Origin: Eleginops maclovinus
Taxonomy: Eukaryota; Chordata; Actinopteri; Perciformes; Eleginopidae
Length of the DNA stretch: 64,000 nt
Direction: 5' to 3'
Assembly: GCF_036324505.1 (NCBI RefSeq)
Contig: NC_086367.1
Coordinates: 19,022,578 to 19,086,577 of the forward strand
Shown here: positions 49,680-62,749 of the stretch, piece by piece
How positions within the stretch are numbered: position 1 is the first letter of the stretch
Layout of the letters: each line of letters starts with the position of its first letter
Program-made: the position numbers and the translations under genes
Notes under the pieces: model-generated
What the model saw: only the letters and a program-made list of their open reading frames with translations
Databases searched by the model: none
Told to the model about the DNA's origin: nothing

Positions 49680-50150
49680 GTTAAAGGGAGATGATGTTAT
49701 TTTTGGGTCAAGTTTTGGTAGGCTCGAGTAACATATCCATGAGTTTTCATCAGATGCTCCTTAAGCTTATTAGGGACGTTAGACTTGGCTGTAATGAAAA
49801 GCACACGAATAAATCTGTGAAACAACTGTATTGCTCTTCTAGCGACATAGCTAGCAGAGCTGTTGTTTTCAGTTAACTATCTTGTTAGCTTGAAAGCTGT
49901 AAGACCCCATTCTGTTCTGTAAGTAAGATAAGATAAGATGTACCTTTATTTGTGTATGTACCTTTAAGTCTTTTATTTACAGTGTGTAGGACTCTGAGAA
50001 TACATTGCAAGATGGGAGAGAATGGCCCCGTATAAAGACAAAGAAAGTTGGCTGGTTAGCACTTAGCGTGTTAGCTGTTAGCTTATAAGCTGCAGTAATT
50101 TACCACCATTACTCATTCAAGTAGTTACAATATGTCTTGTTTTGTTGTAT
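49680..50150 (+). repeat. Dispersed repeat, copy 1 of a related pair
   Basis: It shares ordered motifs with 55440-55640: CTTGTTAGCTTGAAAGCTGT (49880), a GGCCCCGTATAAAGAC segment (about 50022), GTGTTAGCTGTTAGCTTATA (50068) and TACCACCATTACTCATTCAA (50101). It contains no coding frame. The pair indicates an interspersed family, not a local tandem duplication. Confidence 0.5.
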
Positions 50151-52134
50151 ATATTGGACAACTTATTTGCTTTCTATGCACCTCGTACTTTCCATCATAA
50201 TTTAACTTTGACACGTTAATGCCAAAACTATAAATTGGGCTTTACTTCAAATTGTACTTCTGGGCTTGTGCAAGCTATTGAGCCAGAGGTTTTACAGCTC
50301 ATCACTTGTAAAACGAAACCTGTCAGCAAGTCAGTCATAGAACTCCACAGATTTGGTATTGCCCATTTGTAACTTTGTCTGATTCACGAAGGTCCAAAGA
50401 AGGATCAAAATCGATGCAACAAAACCAGAGATAATGTCTTTTTCCAAAATTCTCAAATGTAATCACACTGGATGGCATGCTTGAATAAACATCCACTTTT
50501 AGTGGCCAAAAACAGTTGTGGATACTATAGAATATAAAGAAAACAGATTCAGTTTCCAATATATCAACATCACTCGGGCACACCCAAGTGACACATTTGT
50601 ACAAACTTGCACACACATTTGTTTGGTCGCCACACACATAAGCTGCCCATGTGCTTCCTCATGAACTTCAGACCTGTTGATTGGGAGCTGAATCCAGTCT
50701 GAATTTAAAACCTTGAATTGTTTTTGATGAACAATATACTGTAACACCCCTCAGCCTCTTTCCCGAGTGGAAATGCTTTCCCTCCTCACTCATCTCAACC
50801 CTTCAGCCCTTCCTTTCACCACAGACCTGCATTTCTGATCAGGGAAAAGAAAAGCACTCACAAAAAAAACAACAGTTCAGGTTTTGAGGTGGTCTGGAAA
50901 ATGCAGAGTGGGCATATTGAAATACAGATAAAAGGAAAAAAGCTGAGTGAATAGTGAGCCAGGCAGGAACGGTTGGCTAATTAAATCTTTATACCTCCTT
51001 TCTGAGGAGAAGCTAATCTGGTGGGTGGGAGCCGGCCTGTCCTGCTTTTTAAAAGAGGTTTCAGAAAACTTTTCTTTTCGTGTTTCATGCATTCTACATT
51101 TGTGAGCCCACCCTTGGGTTTCCTTTGGGCTCAGTGAAATATATTTCTTTTTTCACTGCATTTGATGGAAGATTGAGTGCGAGGTAGACAATGCCGGACC
51201 TCATTACTGGAACGAGGTCTGAGCAGAGACGTCGAGGGAGAAAGGGGAAGGGAAGAAATAAATCACACAGCAAGAAGGAGGATTTAGAGCAGAGAGAGAG
51301 AGAAATGTGAGGAGTTTTATCTTACAGTTGAATGTAGGAATACAGTGGGTGGTATCTGGGGGGAGAAGGGTGAGGAGTGGAATAACAAAAAAGGGAAAGG
51401 AAGTGTGCTGTAAAAGAAGCAGTTAGTGGCCAATCTCATGTAAGGAGGACACACTGAGACTGCACTTTTATCTCCGTCCCAAGGAGAGGGAGGAGGGGGG
51501 CCGATGATCTGAGATCAGATGCTTCCTCCTGATAACAAGCAGCTGTGATGATCACTTCCAGACACACCAGGTTTTTTTAAGCAGCGAGGCCAGAGGTTGG
51601 CGGTTCACGTGCCCTGACCCCGGCCAGTTCCTCCACATCGCTGCTCCCCCCCTCCCCCCCCACCTTTCGTTCCACCTCTGCAGCAGTCCTTTTCGGAAAG
51701 TTGGCAAGAAAAGGCCTTGGCAAGTCTTTGAAGCCCAAATGTTATTTGCTAAATTAGAGAATGAAGGCGGTCCACAATGTGTAACGGCACGGTATTTGGT
51801 AAACAGTGCAATGGAGCAGGAGTTGTTGTTGTTTTTCAGCTGTTTTGATGGTCTGTGTCTTCTTACCTATGTCATCATTTCTGTATTCAACCCCTTATAG
51901 CTACTCCTCCTTATGTTAACAATGAGACAAATGACATTTTGTTCAATCAATCCAGTCCAAATCTGCAGTTCCACTCAGCTCTGTTAAGCGTTTTAGCATC
52001 TGTAAGCTCATTGTTTTGGTATTCTGGCCTGCAACTTTACAGTTTCTGTTCAGTCATATCGCTTTGATGTACCTGTATTCATCTGTTTCTGCAGAAAAAC
52101 TTTAAAACCCTCTTATTGCTGCAGCACCAAACAG
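50151..52134. other. Noncoding stretch
   Basis: Purine-rich patches (51230-51400, 51480-51500) and a C-rich patch (51645-51662) are visible. No open frame is recognisable as a gene. Confidence 0.5.
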
Positions 52135-52270
52135 CAGACAGTTAGCAACTAGATTGTGAACAAAGTGAAGCTTTTAACGGCTAAAGAAAGAGGTATATCC
52201 TTAGCACATTGTAGGAGATTGGACCGACTGGAAGAGACAAACATAAAGCTAATGTTGCTCCATGTCTAAA
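52135..52270 (+). repeat. Teleost interspersed repeat fragment (GCTAAAGAAAGAGG type), copy 2
   Basis: It carries TTGTGAACAAAGTGAAGC near 52154, CGGCTAAAGAAAGAGGTATA near 52178 and TAGGAGATTGGACCGAC near 52213. The order parallels the copy at 32095-32235. It is strongly diverged. Confidence 0.35.
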
Positions 52271-52883
52271 ACTGTAGCAGTTTTTTGTGCAAAGTTTGCA
52301 AATATGTTACATTTGTTTGATTACAACAATACACAGATTGTGTTATGGTGATTATAGGGCACCTATAAGTAGCTGTAAGGCACTCGAGCGATGTGAAATA
52401 TCAAATTGGTAATCCATGTTTTTTAGTAGGCTTCACTATTCAATCAGGTGGAAATAGTCTACCTATGTCTTATACAGATTATACTAGAGTTTGTAATAAT
52501 GTTTTGTGAGTTTTAACCATGTTTGGCTGCACTGACAGAGTGTGTAATCATTGACAGGTCAGCGAGCTGAACTGCACACAGATGAACAGTACAGTTCACA
52601 TTCTCAAAAAGCAACAAAAGACCCACATACAACTCATTAAAACACTGACACAATCACGTGAGAGTGAGAGCAGAGGCAGGTAGAGAGTGAGGGAATGCGA
52701 GGAGAGGGAAGAGTTAAGTCCATTTCCTGAGTGTAAATTAAAAGCGTCTTGTAATCACATTGCAGGAATGCAGTCGGTGTACACTGTTAAACACTCCCTA
52801 AGCTCTGGCTCCACTTCACTCTCTCAGCACTGCTCACAAAGGAGCCTTTGTTCTCCCTGCTCTTGAAAAGCAATGCTCAGTCA

Positions 52884-53095
52884 CTCCCTCCTCCTCCTCT
52901 TCCTCCTCCCCCTCCTCCCCCTCCTCCTCCTCCTCTCCCCTCTCTCTGCTCTCTCGCTCTTGTGCTGTTTCTGTCATTCCCCTTTCTTTCTCCCACTCTT
53001 CTTCTCTATCTGTTTCTTTCATTCACAGCCTCCTTTTTGGCCCTCTATTCGCCCTCCCACTCCCTCTCTATCCCTCTTTCTTTTGTCCCAGAAGA
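52884..53095. repeat. Polypyrimidine tract (CTC/CCT-rich)
   Basis: About 210 bases of almost pure C and T on the plus strand, starting with repeated CCTCCTCCT/CCCCCTCCT units. Frames across it encode poly-Leu, poly-Pro or poly-Glu and are artefacts. Such mirror-like tracts can form triplex (H-DNA). Confidence 0.85.
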
Positions 53096-55439
53096 ACAGA
53101 GGTTGACTTTTGACTGCTGAGCTTTTGTATAGCCAGAGGTAAAGCTCAAATGCACGAACTGAATCGTAATAATCATTAAGTCATGGGCTCGGTCTAAACA
53201 AATCCACAATACCCTCAACATTACCAAAAAAAAAAAAAAAGATTTCTCAAAGTGCTCTTCCCTCAAGATTTGCTCTGCCCCCACCAACAGCTTTTTCTGG
53301 TTAACCACACATTTACGGTAAGAAACTGGAATTGAGGTGGGAGGGGGGGTCCTGGTCTTTCTCTGTCTGCGCCGAACCCCTCCGCCCTGAGTGAAAATAT
53401 CCAGATAGATACGCACACTACCTACCAGATGTAGCTTACACACCTGGTACAATGGGAGCCCTTGGGCGTGGAAACTGTTATTTTGTTTAGCAATCAGGTC
53501 ACATGTGACAAGCTTATAAAGTGTCCCAGTCGGAACACGTTCAGCCGGGAGAAACCCTCGAAGGCTCCTCCTCTGCTTCGAAAAACTTGGCAGCCTTCAC
53601 CTAGTGATTGATTTTTCTATTATGTCAAAAATAAAGGAAGCGTACACAGGCTTGTTCTTGCACTAAAGCAGCCCGGGTAATGGATTGAAAAGTGCAACGC
53701 CCACTAAGCAATACATGAAACAAAGATCACTCTGTAAATCTGCAGCCTTACATATAATCGCTTAGGCCCAGCTTTCACCACTGTGTTCATAATCGTTGTT
53801 ATTTTGAGATTCAGTGAACATGGTGTCCTTTTCTAATTCAAATATACTTCACGTTACAGTGCTGAATACATAGTAAAAAGCTGAGGGTAACACACCTGAG
53901 GCAAATAGATCGATTTCCGCTGGTGTGCACTTAAACTCAGCATTGAACTTCTTCAGACGGCTGCAATGTTAGATGACCCAGTTTTCAAACATCTCAAAAT
54001 AAATCTGTTTTTTTATTTCAAAGAATCCATCCAGTGGGTATACTGGAATAATTATGGTGCTCCTTTTCTTTAGGGTTCTGCAAGTCTGGTCCTGCCTGAC
54101 TTTAACCCCCGACTCAGTGAGAGGATCTGAGGCTTCAAGTGCAATCACGTCCATCAACTCTTATCAAAGCTGTCAGGGAGTCTGATGCAACATTGCCTTG
54201 CACAATCTCCTCCTGACATATGTGTACAGGAAAGTTTAACCCTGCAAGCATATCATTATTATACGGTTATTTACGGACATTCACATGAATCCCTTCTGAC
54301 ATTTTAAGGATTTGTTTTTGAGCACTCATGGCCCCACAATCTGGATCTTCTTTTCATTCATGGTTTAACAGTAAAAAAGGTGTTAGGGACTGATGTCAGG
54401 CTCACCGAGCACGGATATGAGCTGCTCCTCGAATGACTAGGATGCCTCGTGAGTATTTCTGCTTTAGAGATGAGCACAGATAGAGAAAAGAATGAACTGA
54501 TTATATTTCTAGAAGTTTAAGTATTGTTACTACTTTGTCCAGTTGTCTTGGGATTGTAGACTTGATCAGACAATGACGACTTTGTTGTGAAATTGAAACT
54601 CCAGCAAAGCTACCAATGGAACATAAGATCAGTTGCCAAATGGACATTCAACGTTCATTAACTAACTTTTAATCCAAAATATAAGACATTACGTCTGTAA
54701 AAGTGCTCAGAAAAATGGAAATTTGAACATTTCTTAAGGCAAACTACCAAGGGGGTCACACGATAGTTGAACGCTCTGGCAGATCTACTCACATCACATC
54801 AGTGAGTCATCCTGCTGGTGTTGAGAGGAGTTCTTCACTAGCTTTAACTGATAAGTTCAACAAAGAAACACACCTCTAGCTTTGAAGCTTTTGACAGTGA
54901 TTTCTCCAGATTCCCTTGTTTGTAAATCACCTCCTCTTAACTACTGTCATTTACTGTATTCCTGTCAGAGCTCTTTGGCCTCGAGCACACACTACAAACA
55001 ATCAGGAAACCTTTCTACTTGAGAAGAGTTTACCAAGACTTTGCTCATGACTTACAAAATATCCTGGGTCTGCTTCTTGGATACATTTCTGACCTTTTAG
55101 CCCTTTTATGAGCTGAGCTAAGCTCTAGTCCTTGGACCTTTTAGGCCGGGTATTACCGGCAAATAAAACTACAACATTTTGCAATTAGTGGATAAACTTT
55201 TGTTGGCAAAGTAAATCTGTGTCAATTGTATTTGTGCAAAGTTCAACTTTGGTAACCTTGGACCTGCAAATGTGTGCAGTTGACCAATAGCAAGCTGTCC
55301 CTAAAGTGCATGCAGCGGGTAGCATGTTATTAGCGTTCATTTATTTTCTATTGGAGTCAAATCTGCAACTAGAAAGAGATATGGTTTGCATACATCTGCT
55401 AGTTCAGATACATCTTATAATAAATATATTGCCTTTTCA
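53096..55439. other. Noncoding stretch
   Basis: An A run lies near 53226-53240. The minus frame 53045-53452 overlaps the pyrimidine tract and has no recognised domain. The rest is AT-rich unique sequence and repeat debris. Confidence 0.5.
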
Positions 55440-55645
55440 GTGACAGAGGAAGCTAGCTTGTTAGCTTGAGAGCTGTAGTTCCCCCCTCTGTACGTTTTTT
55501 AAAATATAAAGGGTGTGGAATACAGGGTGGGAGTAAAAGACCCCGTATTATTTAAACAGAAAAGACCCACCGGGTGTGTTAGCTGTTAGCTTACTAGCTT
55601 CAGTATTTTACCAACTAGTCCTAAAAGTAGCTACAACACGTTTTA
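55440..55645 (+). repeat. Dispersed repeat, copy 2 of a related pair
   Basis: It contains AGCTTGTTAGCTTGAGAGCT (55455), AGACCCCGTATTATTTAAAC (about 55538), GTGTTAGCTGTTAGCTTACT (55576) and ATTTTACCAACTAG (about 55605). These are in the same order and orientation as at 49880-50115. Confidence 0.5.
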
Positions 55646-55913
55646 ATAGATGGTTTGGAGGTGTGTATTAACTTCCCCAGTGTTTGTTATGTATATGATT
55701 TTGGTTTTATTTCATTTTTTGTGTATCATTATCCAATCATTTTTGTATTTAATTTCTATGAATGCATTTTTTTGTTGTATGTTAAACATGTTTCTGTTTG
55801 AAAGGTGTTATATAGAGATTATATTACAGTATTACACTCTGAACTGAACACAGCAACTGCATGCAGCAACCCGTCTGGCTTTTCTAGCAAATCTGTCTTA
55901 CTCTCTGCAAACA

Positions 55914-56020
<107 letters not shown>

Positions 56021-56364
56021 GACAGACACACAGGCAGGAGTCCTGATCGCAGATGCAGGCCTGTAGCAGCCTGTCTGAAACCAAACCACCTTTACAGGGC
56101 ACGAGAAATACCTCAGGGTGTATAAATGCACTGCAGGCGGGGCTGGGCCAATCTGCAGCTCCCAACCCAACAGCTCTGGTGTCTTTGACGGCAGCTCGAC
56201 AGATCAGAAGAGTGAAAGGAGACACTGATCTGAGGTGTTGTCGAGGAGAACACCCCACAGGCAGGTTCAACCTTGCAGCTACTTCCTGTTATACTATTTC
56301 CCAGGGCAGAATGTTTGTGTACAAAAACCACTGTGTCACAGCACATCAGCGGTGTCAAGGCTTG

Positions 56365-56366
<2 letters not shown>

Positions 56367-56456
<90 letters not shown>
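56367..56456. repeat. CA dinucleotide microsatellite (about 45 units)
   Basis: An uninterrupted CA array of about 90 bases, followed within 60 bases by a shorter ACACAC/ATATAT mixture (about 56516-56549). The unique 350-base island between the two long arrays (56020-56366) has no gene. Confidence 0.98.
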
Positions 56457-56457
<1 letters not shown>

Positions 56458-56549
56458 GATTGCAGCCTTGACTCACAGCCTGGATGGTAGTCCTGGACAC
56501 AATGTTCTTCTGAGAACACACACATACAGATATATATATACACACACAC

Positions 56550-57890
56550 TCCTACATCCCTCACAATGTGCGTTCAAACCTGGATCTCTCCTAAAGTCAG
56601 TCCGTCTAGTCTCAAAGTTGTTTACACGTCTTCGTACATAAGAACGGATGTCAAGTTGAATTGTGTTTGTGTATCTCTTCTGGCGTCTTCTTTTGAATTT
56701 ACTCTTTGCTTTTGATTTGCTTACATTCTACTCAGAGAGTTTGTTTTGAGACGGGATTTAGTGGGGAAGAAACAGAGGTGCAAAGCATCGTCCGCCTGGA
56801 GAAGAACACTTTGAAAGCTGTATTTATTCAGTTAATCAAAATTGAATAACTGTATTAACTCAGGTAGGATTAAAGTATCTGTGCCTAAGGTCAATCGCAG
56901 TTCAGATACAATGTAATGTGCATTAGACGCAATGGTTGCAACATGAGTTAACATAGAGTTCAGATCTAACTTTTACACGTATAAGGTCTATGGAGGTAAA
57001 AATATCCAAGTATGCAAGAATGTGCTTTTTTCTTTCTCATACCTCAAATGACATGCTGTTCTACTAAGAATCTGATTCAACAACTGATAAACTCTTTCAG
57101 ATACTATGATAAAGGTCAATTAACATTTACAGTTTAGCAAGTTTAGACACTGGCCATGACCCCTTCCTCTGTTTTGCAGTCATTACTTCCAGTAAAACAT
57201 CACATGTAGTCTCATGATGACACATGCTCCCTTTTGTATAATCATTTCTAAAAATCGAATTAGTGGTGTGATCCACTTAGAGTGTCGGTTCTCTTTGTCC
57301 TGTTTATTCTCTGACGGTTAATGGTGTCCCGTTCTGTCCTGCCCCACCTGCTCCACGCCCTGTCTTCCTGTGAAGTCTGTCGACATATGGCTTCTTGATT
57401 AATCCATGTAATAATAATCCTTTAAGCCTGGGTGAATCCCCCTTTTTTGGCCTTTTAACCACATTGCAGTGCTGCAGGGATAGAGGATGCAGTGAAACCA
57501 AAAGTGACAACTCTTCCCCTCTCGTTCCATTTATTGGACAATCACTGCATGACCTCTAAACCCCAGGTTCACACTGTGAGCCTCTTGGTTGTCTGGTTGC
57601 TATGTTGTGAACATATGTGGAAGAGAGGCTCCATCTTTGCATCTCTGGAGCTACATAGTTAGCTACAGGTAGCAAATTAGCACTCATCTGTGCTTTGATG
57701 AACTATTGATTGTTCTTCCCCTCCTAAACGTTGTTATTGACCAATGCAATTACAGATTACTGTTAATAATTCTGTAAATATTCATCTTGACAGAAGCAGT
57801 GAGATATAACTTGAGTAAAATTAAGAACAGCTCTGGCAGGTTTAATAATTTAATCTTGGCCACAGGTGTAAAGGGGTTAAACCAAGCCCC
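56550..57890. other. Noncoding stretch
   Basis: AT-rich sequence. The part from about 57560 (GCCTCTTGGTTGTCTGGTTG) may already belong to the repeat that is clear from 57890. No exon is recognised. Confidence 0.5.
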
Positions 57891-58385
57891 CAGGAAGTGT
57901 TCCAGACTTTGAGAAATGTTTGTAGTGGCCAAACAGCGGGTACTACAACTTCCGTATCAGTCCGTGACGTCACCTGGCCTAGAAAGACTTTTTCCCATTG
58001 ACTTACATTGGGAAAGAGACGTCTGTAATCGGTGGATGTTTCTTTAAACCAAATAAACTACCCAGTATGAACCCTTTTATAGCTCTTATTAAAAACATTA
58101 GGTCCTTAAAGTTGTAAAATGCACTAAAAAAGGAATCCAGATTTATTTTCTCTCCATTCATTCTACTGAGCCGAAGCGGGAGATCGGGGGCGGGGCTTAA
58201 GGGGAAACTCAATGGCGCATGCTCTATGCTCTCGACCGCCAGGCATGATGGGTAATTGTGACGTTTTGCTCTCTAGAATCTCAGGGCATTTCGTCTTCAT
58301 GTGCCAATGAGCAGCTCTCATAGGGATAAACGAGGTCCCGCCTCCAACGCTGTATCCAGTTCTTATTATACATCCATGGGTTAAA
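57890..58385. repeat. Teleost interspersed repeat ending in CTGTATCCAGTTCTTATTAT
   Basis: A CCATTGACTTACATTGG palindrome-like segment lies at about 57996, a GGGGCGGGGCTT GC box at about 58187, and the characteristic right end CTGTATCCAGTTCTTATTAT plus ACATCCATGG at about 58350-58379. This combination recurs in many teleost genomes. The body has no intact coding frame. Boundaries are approximate and the class is undetermined. Confidence 0.5.
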
Positions 58386-61300
58386 CGCACCTAAGAGTTG
58401 CAGTTTGTTTGTATAGATTTTCTTCTTTGAGAGATGATCTTAGCGTTTGTGGGTTGTAAAATAACATTTGACAAGCATTTAATGCATTTCCCAATGTTGG
58501 AAGATTGCTTGGCCCTCTATGTCTCCGCACCAGTCATGGGACACAAACTTTAGTGATACATTTACTGACCGTATTGAAGAAGTATTAACCAGGCTTCCAG
58601 GGACTTTCTTAAACTGTTCACTGTGCAGTTACACCATGTGTTTGCAAACAGACATACTGCATGCCTGTAAGCGTGCCTCGAAATCCACTTTGCTGTAACA
58701 GTTTACGTGTTAAAATGGTTACACGTGCAGAAACCCAAGATGTGTACCAGGAAGTGGAAGAGGTGAAGAGGGGACAAGAGCAAAGACCTTATAAAAGCTA
58801 ATACTCCTGCGGACCCCTCTGGACATCATTGACTCCCAGCATGTCTCCTCATCCCTCAGGGTAGGAGGTTAGGGGTCATGGGTCGGGGAGGTTATGACTG
58901 ATCCTCCCAGTTCCCCGGAGGGACAGGCACAACATAACACGTCTCTATTTATAACTCTTTATAACCCTCTTGCAAGGGTGTTGTGTATTACCGCACCTCT
59001 CTGGAATTGTTGGCTAGTAAGAGAGAAAGTTGGGCTGCGAATTGTGTTTCTGTGTGTCCCTAATGACGGATAATAGCCGTTTTGAGTTTGGCGCTGTGTT
59101 TGTGAGTGATTACACCTTTGTGTGTTTGTTTGGGTGTGTGTGTGTGAGAGAGAGAGAAATGGAAAGAGAAGTTTGCAGTGTGATAAAGTGTCTAATTGCA
59201 GAGAGCCTCGCTGTGTGGCATGTCAGATTGTTCTCCCCCTGTGGCCTGAGCTCTCCTGCAGGGCGAATCTGTGTGTGTGACTGTGTGTGTGTGCTGGGTT
59301 TCCACTGCTTGCTTCAAGTCTTGGCTTGCTGCCTGTCAGAGCACCAGAGACCCAGTCAACCATATTTCATGCTTACTAAAAAAAAAAAACACTATACATT
59401 TTTACCTTTATGTGGTTGGTTCAGTTCTGAAGACCATTGCTCCACTTTGGTGTGCGAGTGTGTGCTGAATAAGAGCATTTGAGAGAGATGATGGAGAAAA
59501 CTGCAGAGACCGCGCCACAATCACTTGCATTGTTCTCGTTGCTATACAGAGCGGACATGGAACTTGGCCTGGAGACCAAGAGGTCTCTGCAGCCCTGGAC
59601 ACAGGTGCTGGAGCTCAGATTCAAACCGAATCCTGGCTGAAGAGGGAACCCAGGGGGTGGAGGTGGTGTAGGGTTTAATGATTATTTTTTCAGTGTGAGC
59701 TGGAGTTTGGTCTCAAGCCAAACCTGGTATTAGCTCACCCAAATTACGTTAAAAAAAACACATTTTCTCTATCCCCCGAAGTTTTGAGATATGTCTTTGA
59801 GAATCCTGGCTGCCCCCCCTCTCAGTCTATTACTCAATACATTGGTTCATTTAGTTTTCAGTCTACTCAGATTTCTCATGTCATTTGTCTTTTTGTTCAT
59901 GCTTTTTTTAGAGCAGAATGACTTATTTTCTCAAATATTAGGAACACATCTCTGGTAAACCCAATATTTAATTAAATCAAATCTATATAGTTGTGCTTTT
60001 CCATGATCATTAGTGGAGAGACTCAGTTTGACAGATTAGTAAATGAAATACTTTCTTTGTTTTGTTTGGATCCAGGCATTGGGAATGATATTAAAAAATA
60101 CATCTACTGCAAATTGTTGTCCAGAAACATTAAGTCTATATGAATATAAATAACCTACAGGTCTATTTGCAAAGAGATTCAAATGGAATTAGGTTCAATC
60201 CGACAAAATGACAATACAAACTGTTGCAATTTCTGTGAACCGGCCCTTTAAGGATGATATTCTCTTTATCAAATCTTTATTTGATAGTGCACTTTCTTCT
60301 TGTAGAGACTACATTGGCTACATAAAGGATTTAAATGTCAAAACTAGGTTGAATCATTGAAACCTAACTCCATACTTGAGGCACAAACTTTACTGCGATC
60401 AATCTTCTCATCCAACTCTTCGGAAGAAAAACAATAATTGTGTGTCGCAAAATGCTAAAGAAATGTGCATCTTTCTGAGCCGTGTGGTGAAATCCTCTCC
60501 ATTTCAGCACTTGTTGTTCTCTGACGCAAGGTTAGAAAGTAAATGTAATCATTGCTAAATATATATGGTGCTGTTTAAAGTTTATGGCAAGTATAGGCCA
60601 AAGTCAAACCTGGGAAAAAGTGCCAATTTGCTGAGGAAAACAATGCTTCATGGGACACCAGCCCCTACTTCAATCTTTCTGCAGATGGTGTAAAATATCA
60701 TATGATTAGAGGGCAATAATCATATTGCCTTCTCAGCTTATGTTTACAGCTGGATGCTAACATCACTACTTTCAAATAGTTAGTTTGCTTCAGAGTATCT
60801 TTGATATACATTTTTTTCTCTGCTCTGAATTTCTTTAGCACCCCGGTTGGTCTGTCCCATGATCTGAGCTGCATCCTTCACCACAACTGTTGTTGCTGTC
60901 GTCATATTCTGCCTTCCTTTGTCACCGCTGTTTCCTGTTATGCTCGCAAGGGCATAACAATAATCACAATGATGCTTCAGTGGTAAGATTGTCTTCTCTG
61001 GTTAAAGGTGTAATAACCTGGTTTAAAACCTGCAGACTTTGGCCCACCCCAACACTAAGATGGAGACTTCTGACCTGCAAAGTAAACACACTAATAACAC
61101 AAAACCACACAGTGAACACACGTTTGCAATGTGTTAAACTCTATGTCTCATTTGGGTACTTCACTTTAAGTGGTGTTGCATATAGGCTCCATACATGCGA
61201 ATGACTTCAGGTTTGAGCAAGGCTGCGCTGATGAAAGATCGGGCTTTCAGCAACAGCACAGAGCAGTGTGAAAAAACCTGTGTCACTCTAACGACACCTC

Positions 61301-61758
61301 AACACCTCTTCACCACGTGCTTTTCCACCATAATTCAGAGGGGGCTCCTTAAAAGCTGCATTTAAAAAAAAAAAAGTATAACAAGTCCATTTACTACACT
61401 GGAGCCCCAGAAACAAGACTGTGACTAATAAGCCGGTGGTGGAGCACACAGGGAGCGGGTGTTCAACGTTTTATAAGATTCGACCACAAGTTCTCAGAGG
61501 AGCGTCGTCTAATGTGAGGCTTGTGATGATCCAACAGTCTCCCAGGGGTCCAACCATGTTAATGACACAGCTTTCTGTCTCCCTCTCTGTGTTTTACAGT
61601 GTGGATTGAGCTGTGCTGCTGGATTTAATGTGACTTTTTTTGTGCAAGGTGTGAGATTCATTCCTCTGGACTGGTTTGCTAGTGTATATCTGTTTGAGCC
61701 CTGTTATAGTTTGTGTTGTAACAATAAAGGTGTTATAGAAAAAAATTCAAATTCATTT
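58386..61758. other. Noncoding stretch with a MEF2-type site
   Basis: A repeat-free block at 58740-59020 contains CTATTTATAA at 58945-58954. The open frame 59030-59482 (plus, 150 codons) crosses GT-rich microsatellites and an A run. Its Val/Cys-rich product is not recognised and is probably an artefact. Other frames are short. Confidence 0.45.
58945..58954. promoter_or_regulatory. MEF2-type site
   Basis: CTATTTATAA matches YTAWWWWTAR exactly and sits in a unique block, followed closely by a second AT-rich CTTTATAAC. It may be a muscle- or neuron-type regulatory site, or chance. Confidence 0.2.
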
Positions 61759-61781
61759 CCCCCCCCCCCCCCCCCCCCCCC
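61759..61781. repeat. Poly-C run (23 bases)
   Basis: A homopolymer of 23 C residues, the longest in the window. Its true length is uncertain because such runs are hard to sequence. Confidence 0.92.
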
Positions 61782-61886
61782 TTCAGTCAGCTGTGAGGAG
61801 GTAGAGTTGAGTTAAGGCCCCTGGCTGGTGAGTCAGTGTTTCCACAGAGCTGCTGCTGGACAGGAGCCTCTCGTTCACATGAGCCT

Positions 61887-61899
61887 GACTGAGTCAGCA
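61887..61899. promoter_or_regulatory. MAF/AP-1-type site (T-MARE-like)
   Basis: ACTGAGTCAGCA within this span contains the perfect AP-1 core TGAGTCA and the full right-hand GCA of the MAF recognition element. Eleven of 13 bases match TGCTGAGTCAGCA. Function is speculative. Confidence 0.2.
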
Positions 61900-61939
61900 G
61901 GAGAGCCAGTGCATTGTGTGTTTATGTGTTTACAGATTG

Positions 61940-62100
61940 GAGGAATAGTTTGACATTTTGCTAATCCGCTTTCATGTTTAGAGTTTGATGAGTTGATTAA
62001 TACCACTCTTCTATCTGTATGCCATATATTCAGCTACAGGCAGCAGCTAGTTAGCTTAGCTGTAAACACTGGGAACAGGGGGAAACAGCTGGTATGGCTT
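61940..62100 (+). repeat. Teleost TTAGCTTAGCATAAAG-family repeat, plus copy (left part)
   Basis: It carries TTTGACATTTTGCTAATCCG (61949), GATGAGTTGATTAATACCAC (61986), TTCAGCTACAGGCAGCAGCT (near 62030) and ACAGGGGGAAACAGCTGGTA (near 62075). It breaks off into unrelated sequence near 62100. Confidence 0.6.
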
Positions 62101-62749
62101 TGTCAAAATTCACATTTCTGTTCAGCAGCACTAATAAACATCTGATACAGTGTTTCTCACATGATTGAGGAGTGGAGCTTAGACCCTTCTCAAGTGTTCA
62201 AGGAAGATATTTTAAGTGAAATGCATAAATCTGATGCCCTTTAAAGCAAAGTTCAGAGGCTGTTTCTTTAAAGAACGTTGTGGTCAAATTTAATCCATAA
62301 CACATTCATAGATATCAATGGTAATGACACAACAAATAAATCACAACTACTTGTAGGTTACACAAGACTCCTGAAATGTTTCAGTTGGGTTGCTGACATC
62401 GCTGCACTGAAAACAGTCCTCCCAGGTTGTCAGTTTTGCCGGAGCTGGGGGGACTATCTCTCTTCGTGGGGGGGATAAGGTGCAGTGATCACAATTTCAA
62501 AGCCCTGAGAAGCACCAGGTGTCCGGGGGAAGAGGTTCTGTGAAGCTCAAAACCAAAGACGCGGGCACCGTCCCCCTGGGTCTTTCTAAGCCGACCTAGA
62601 GCCGGTCAGAGAGGAAGTGCTGATGGGATCCTCCCACACCAAGCCGCCGTCCTAGACCTGGACAGACTGCCAACACACGTTGAGAAGTGTCAAACATTTT
62701 TGGTTTATTATGAAGCTTTGGTGGGCTGCATGTTGGTTTGACCCAAGAA
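62101..62749. other. Noncoding stretch
   Basis: A mixture of AT-rich sequence and a GC-richer block (62420-62660) with GGGGGACTA and GTGGGGGGGAT runs. The open frame 62278-62478 is not recognised. Confidence 0.5.

Noticed and set aside
52834..53120. Poly-Glu (minus) and poly-Leu/Pro (plus) frames
   Set aside because: Translation of a polypyrimidine tract.
59030..59482. 150-codon plus-strand frame
   Set aside because: Dominated by GT-rich repeats giving Val/Cys runs and an A run; no recognised domain.
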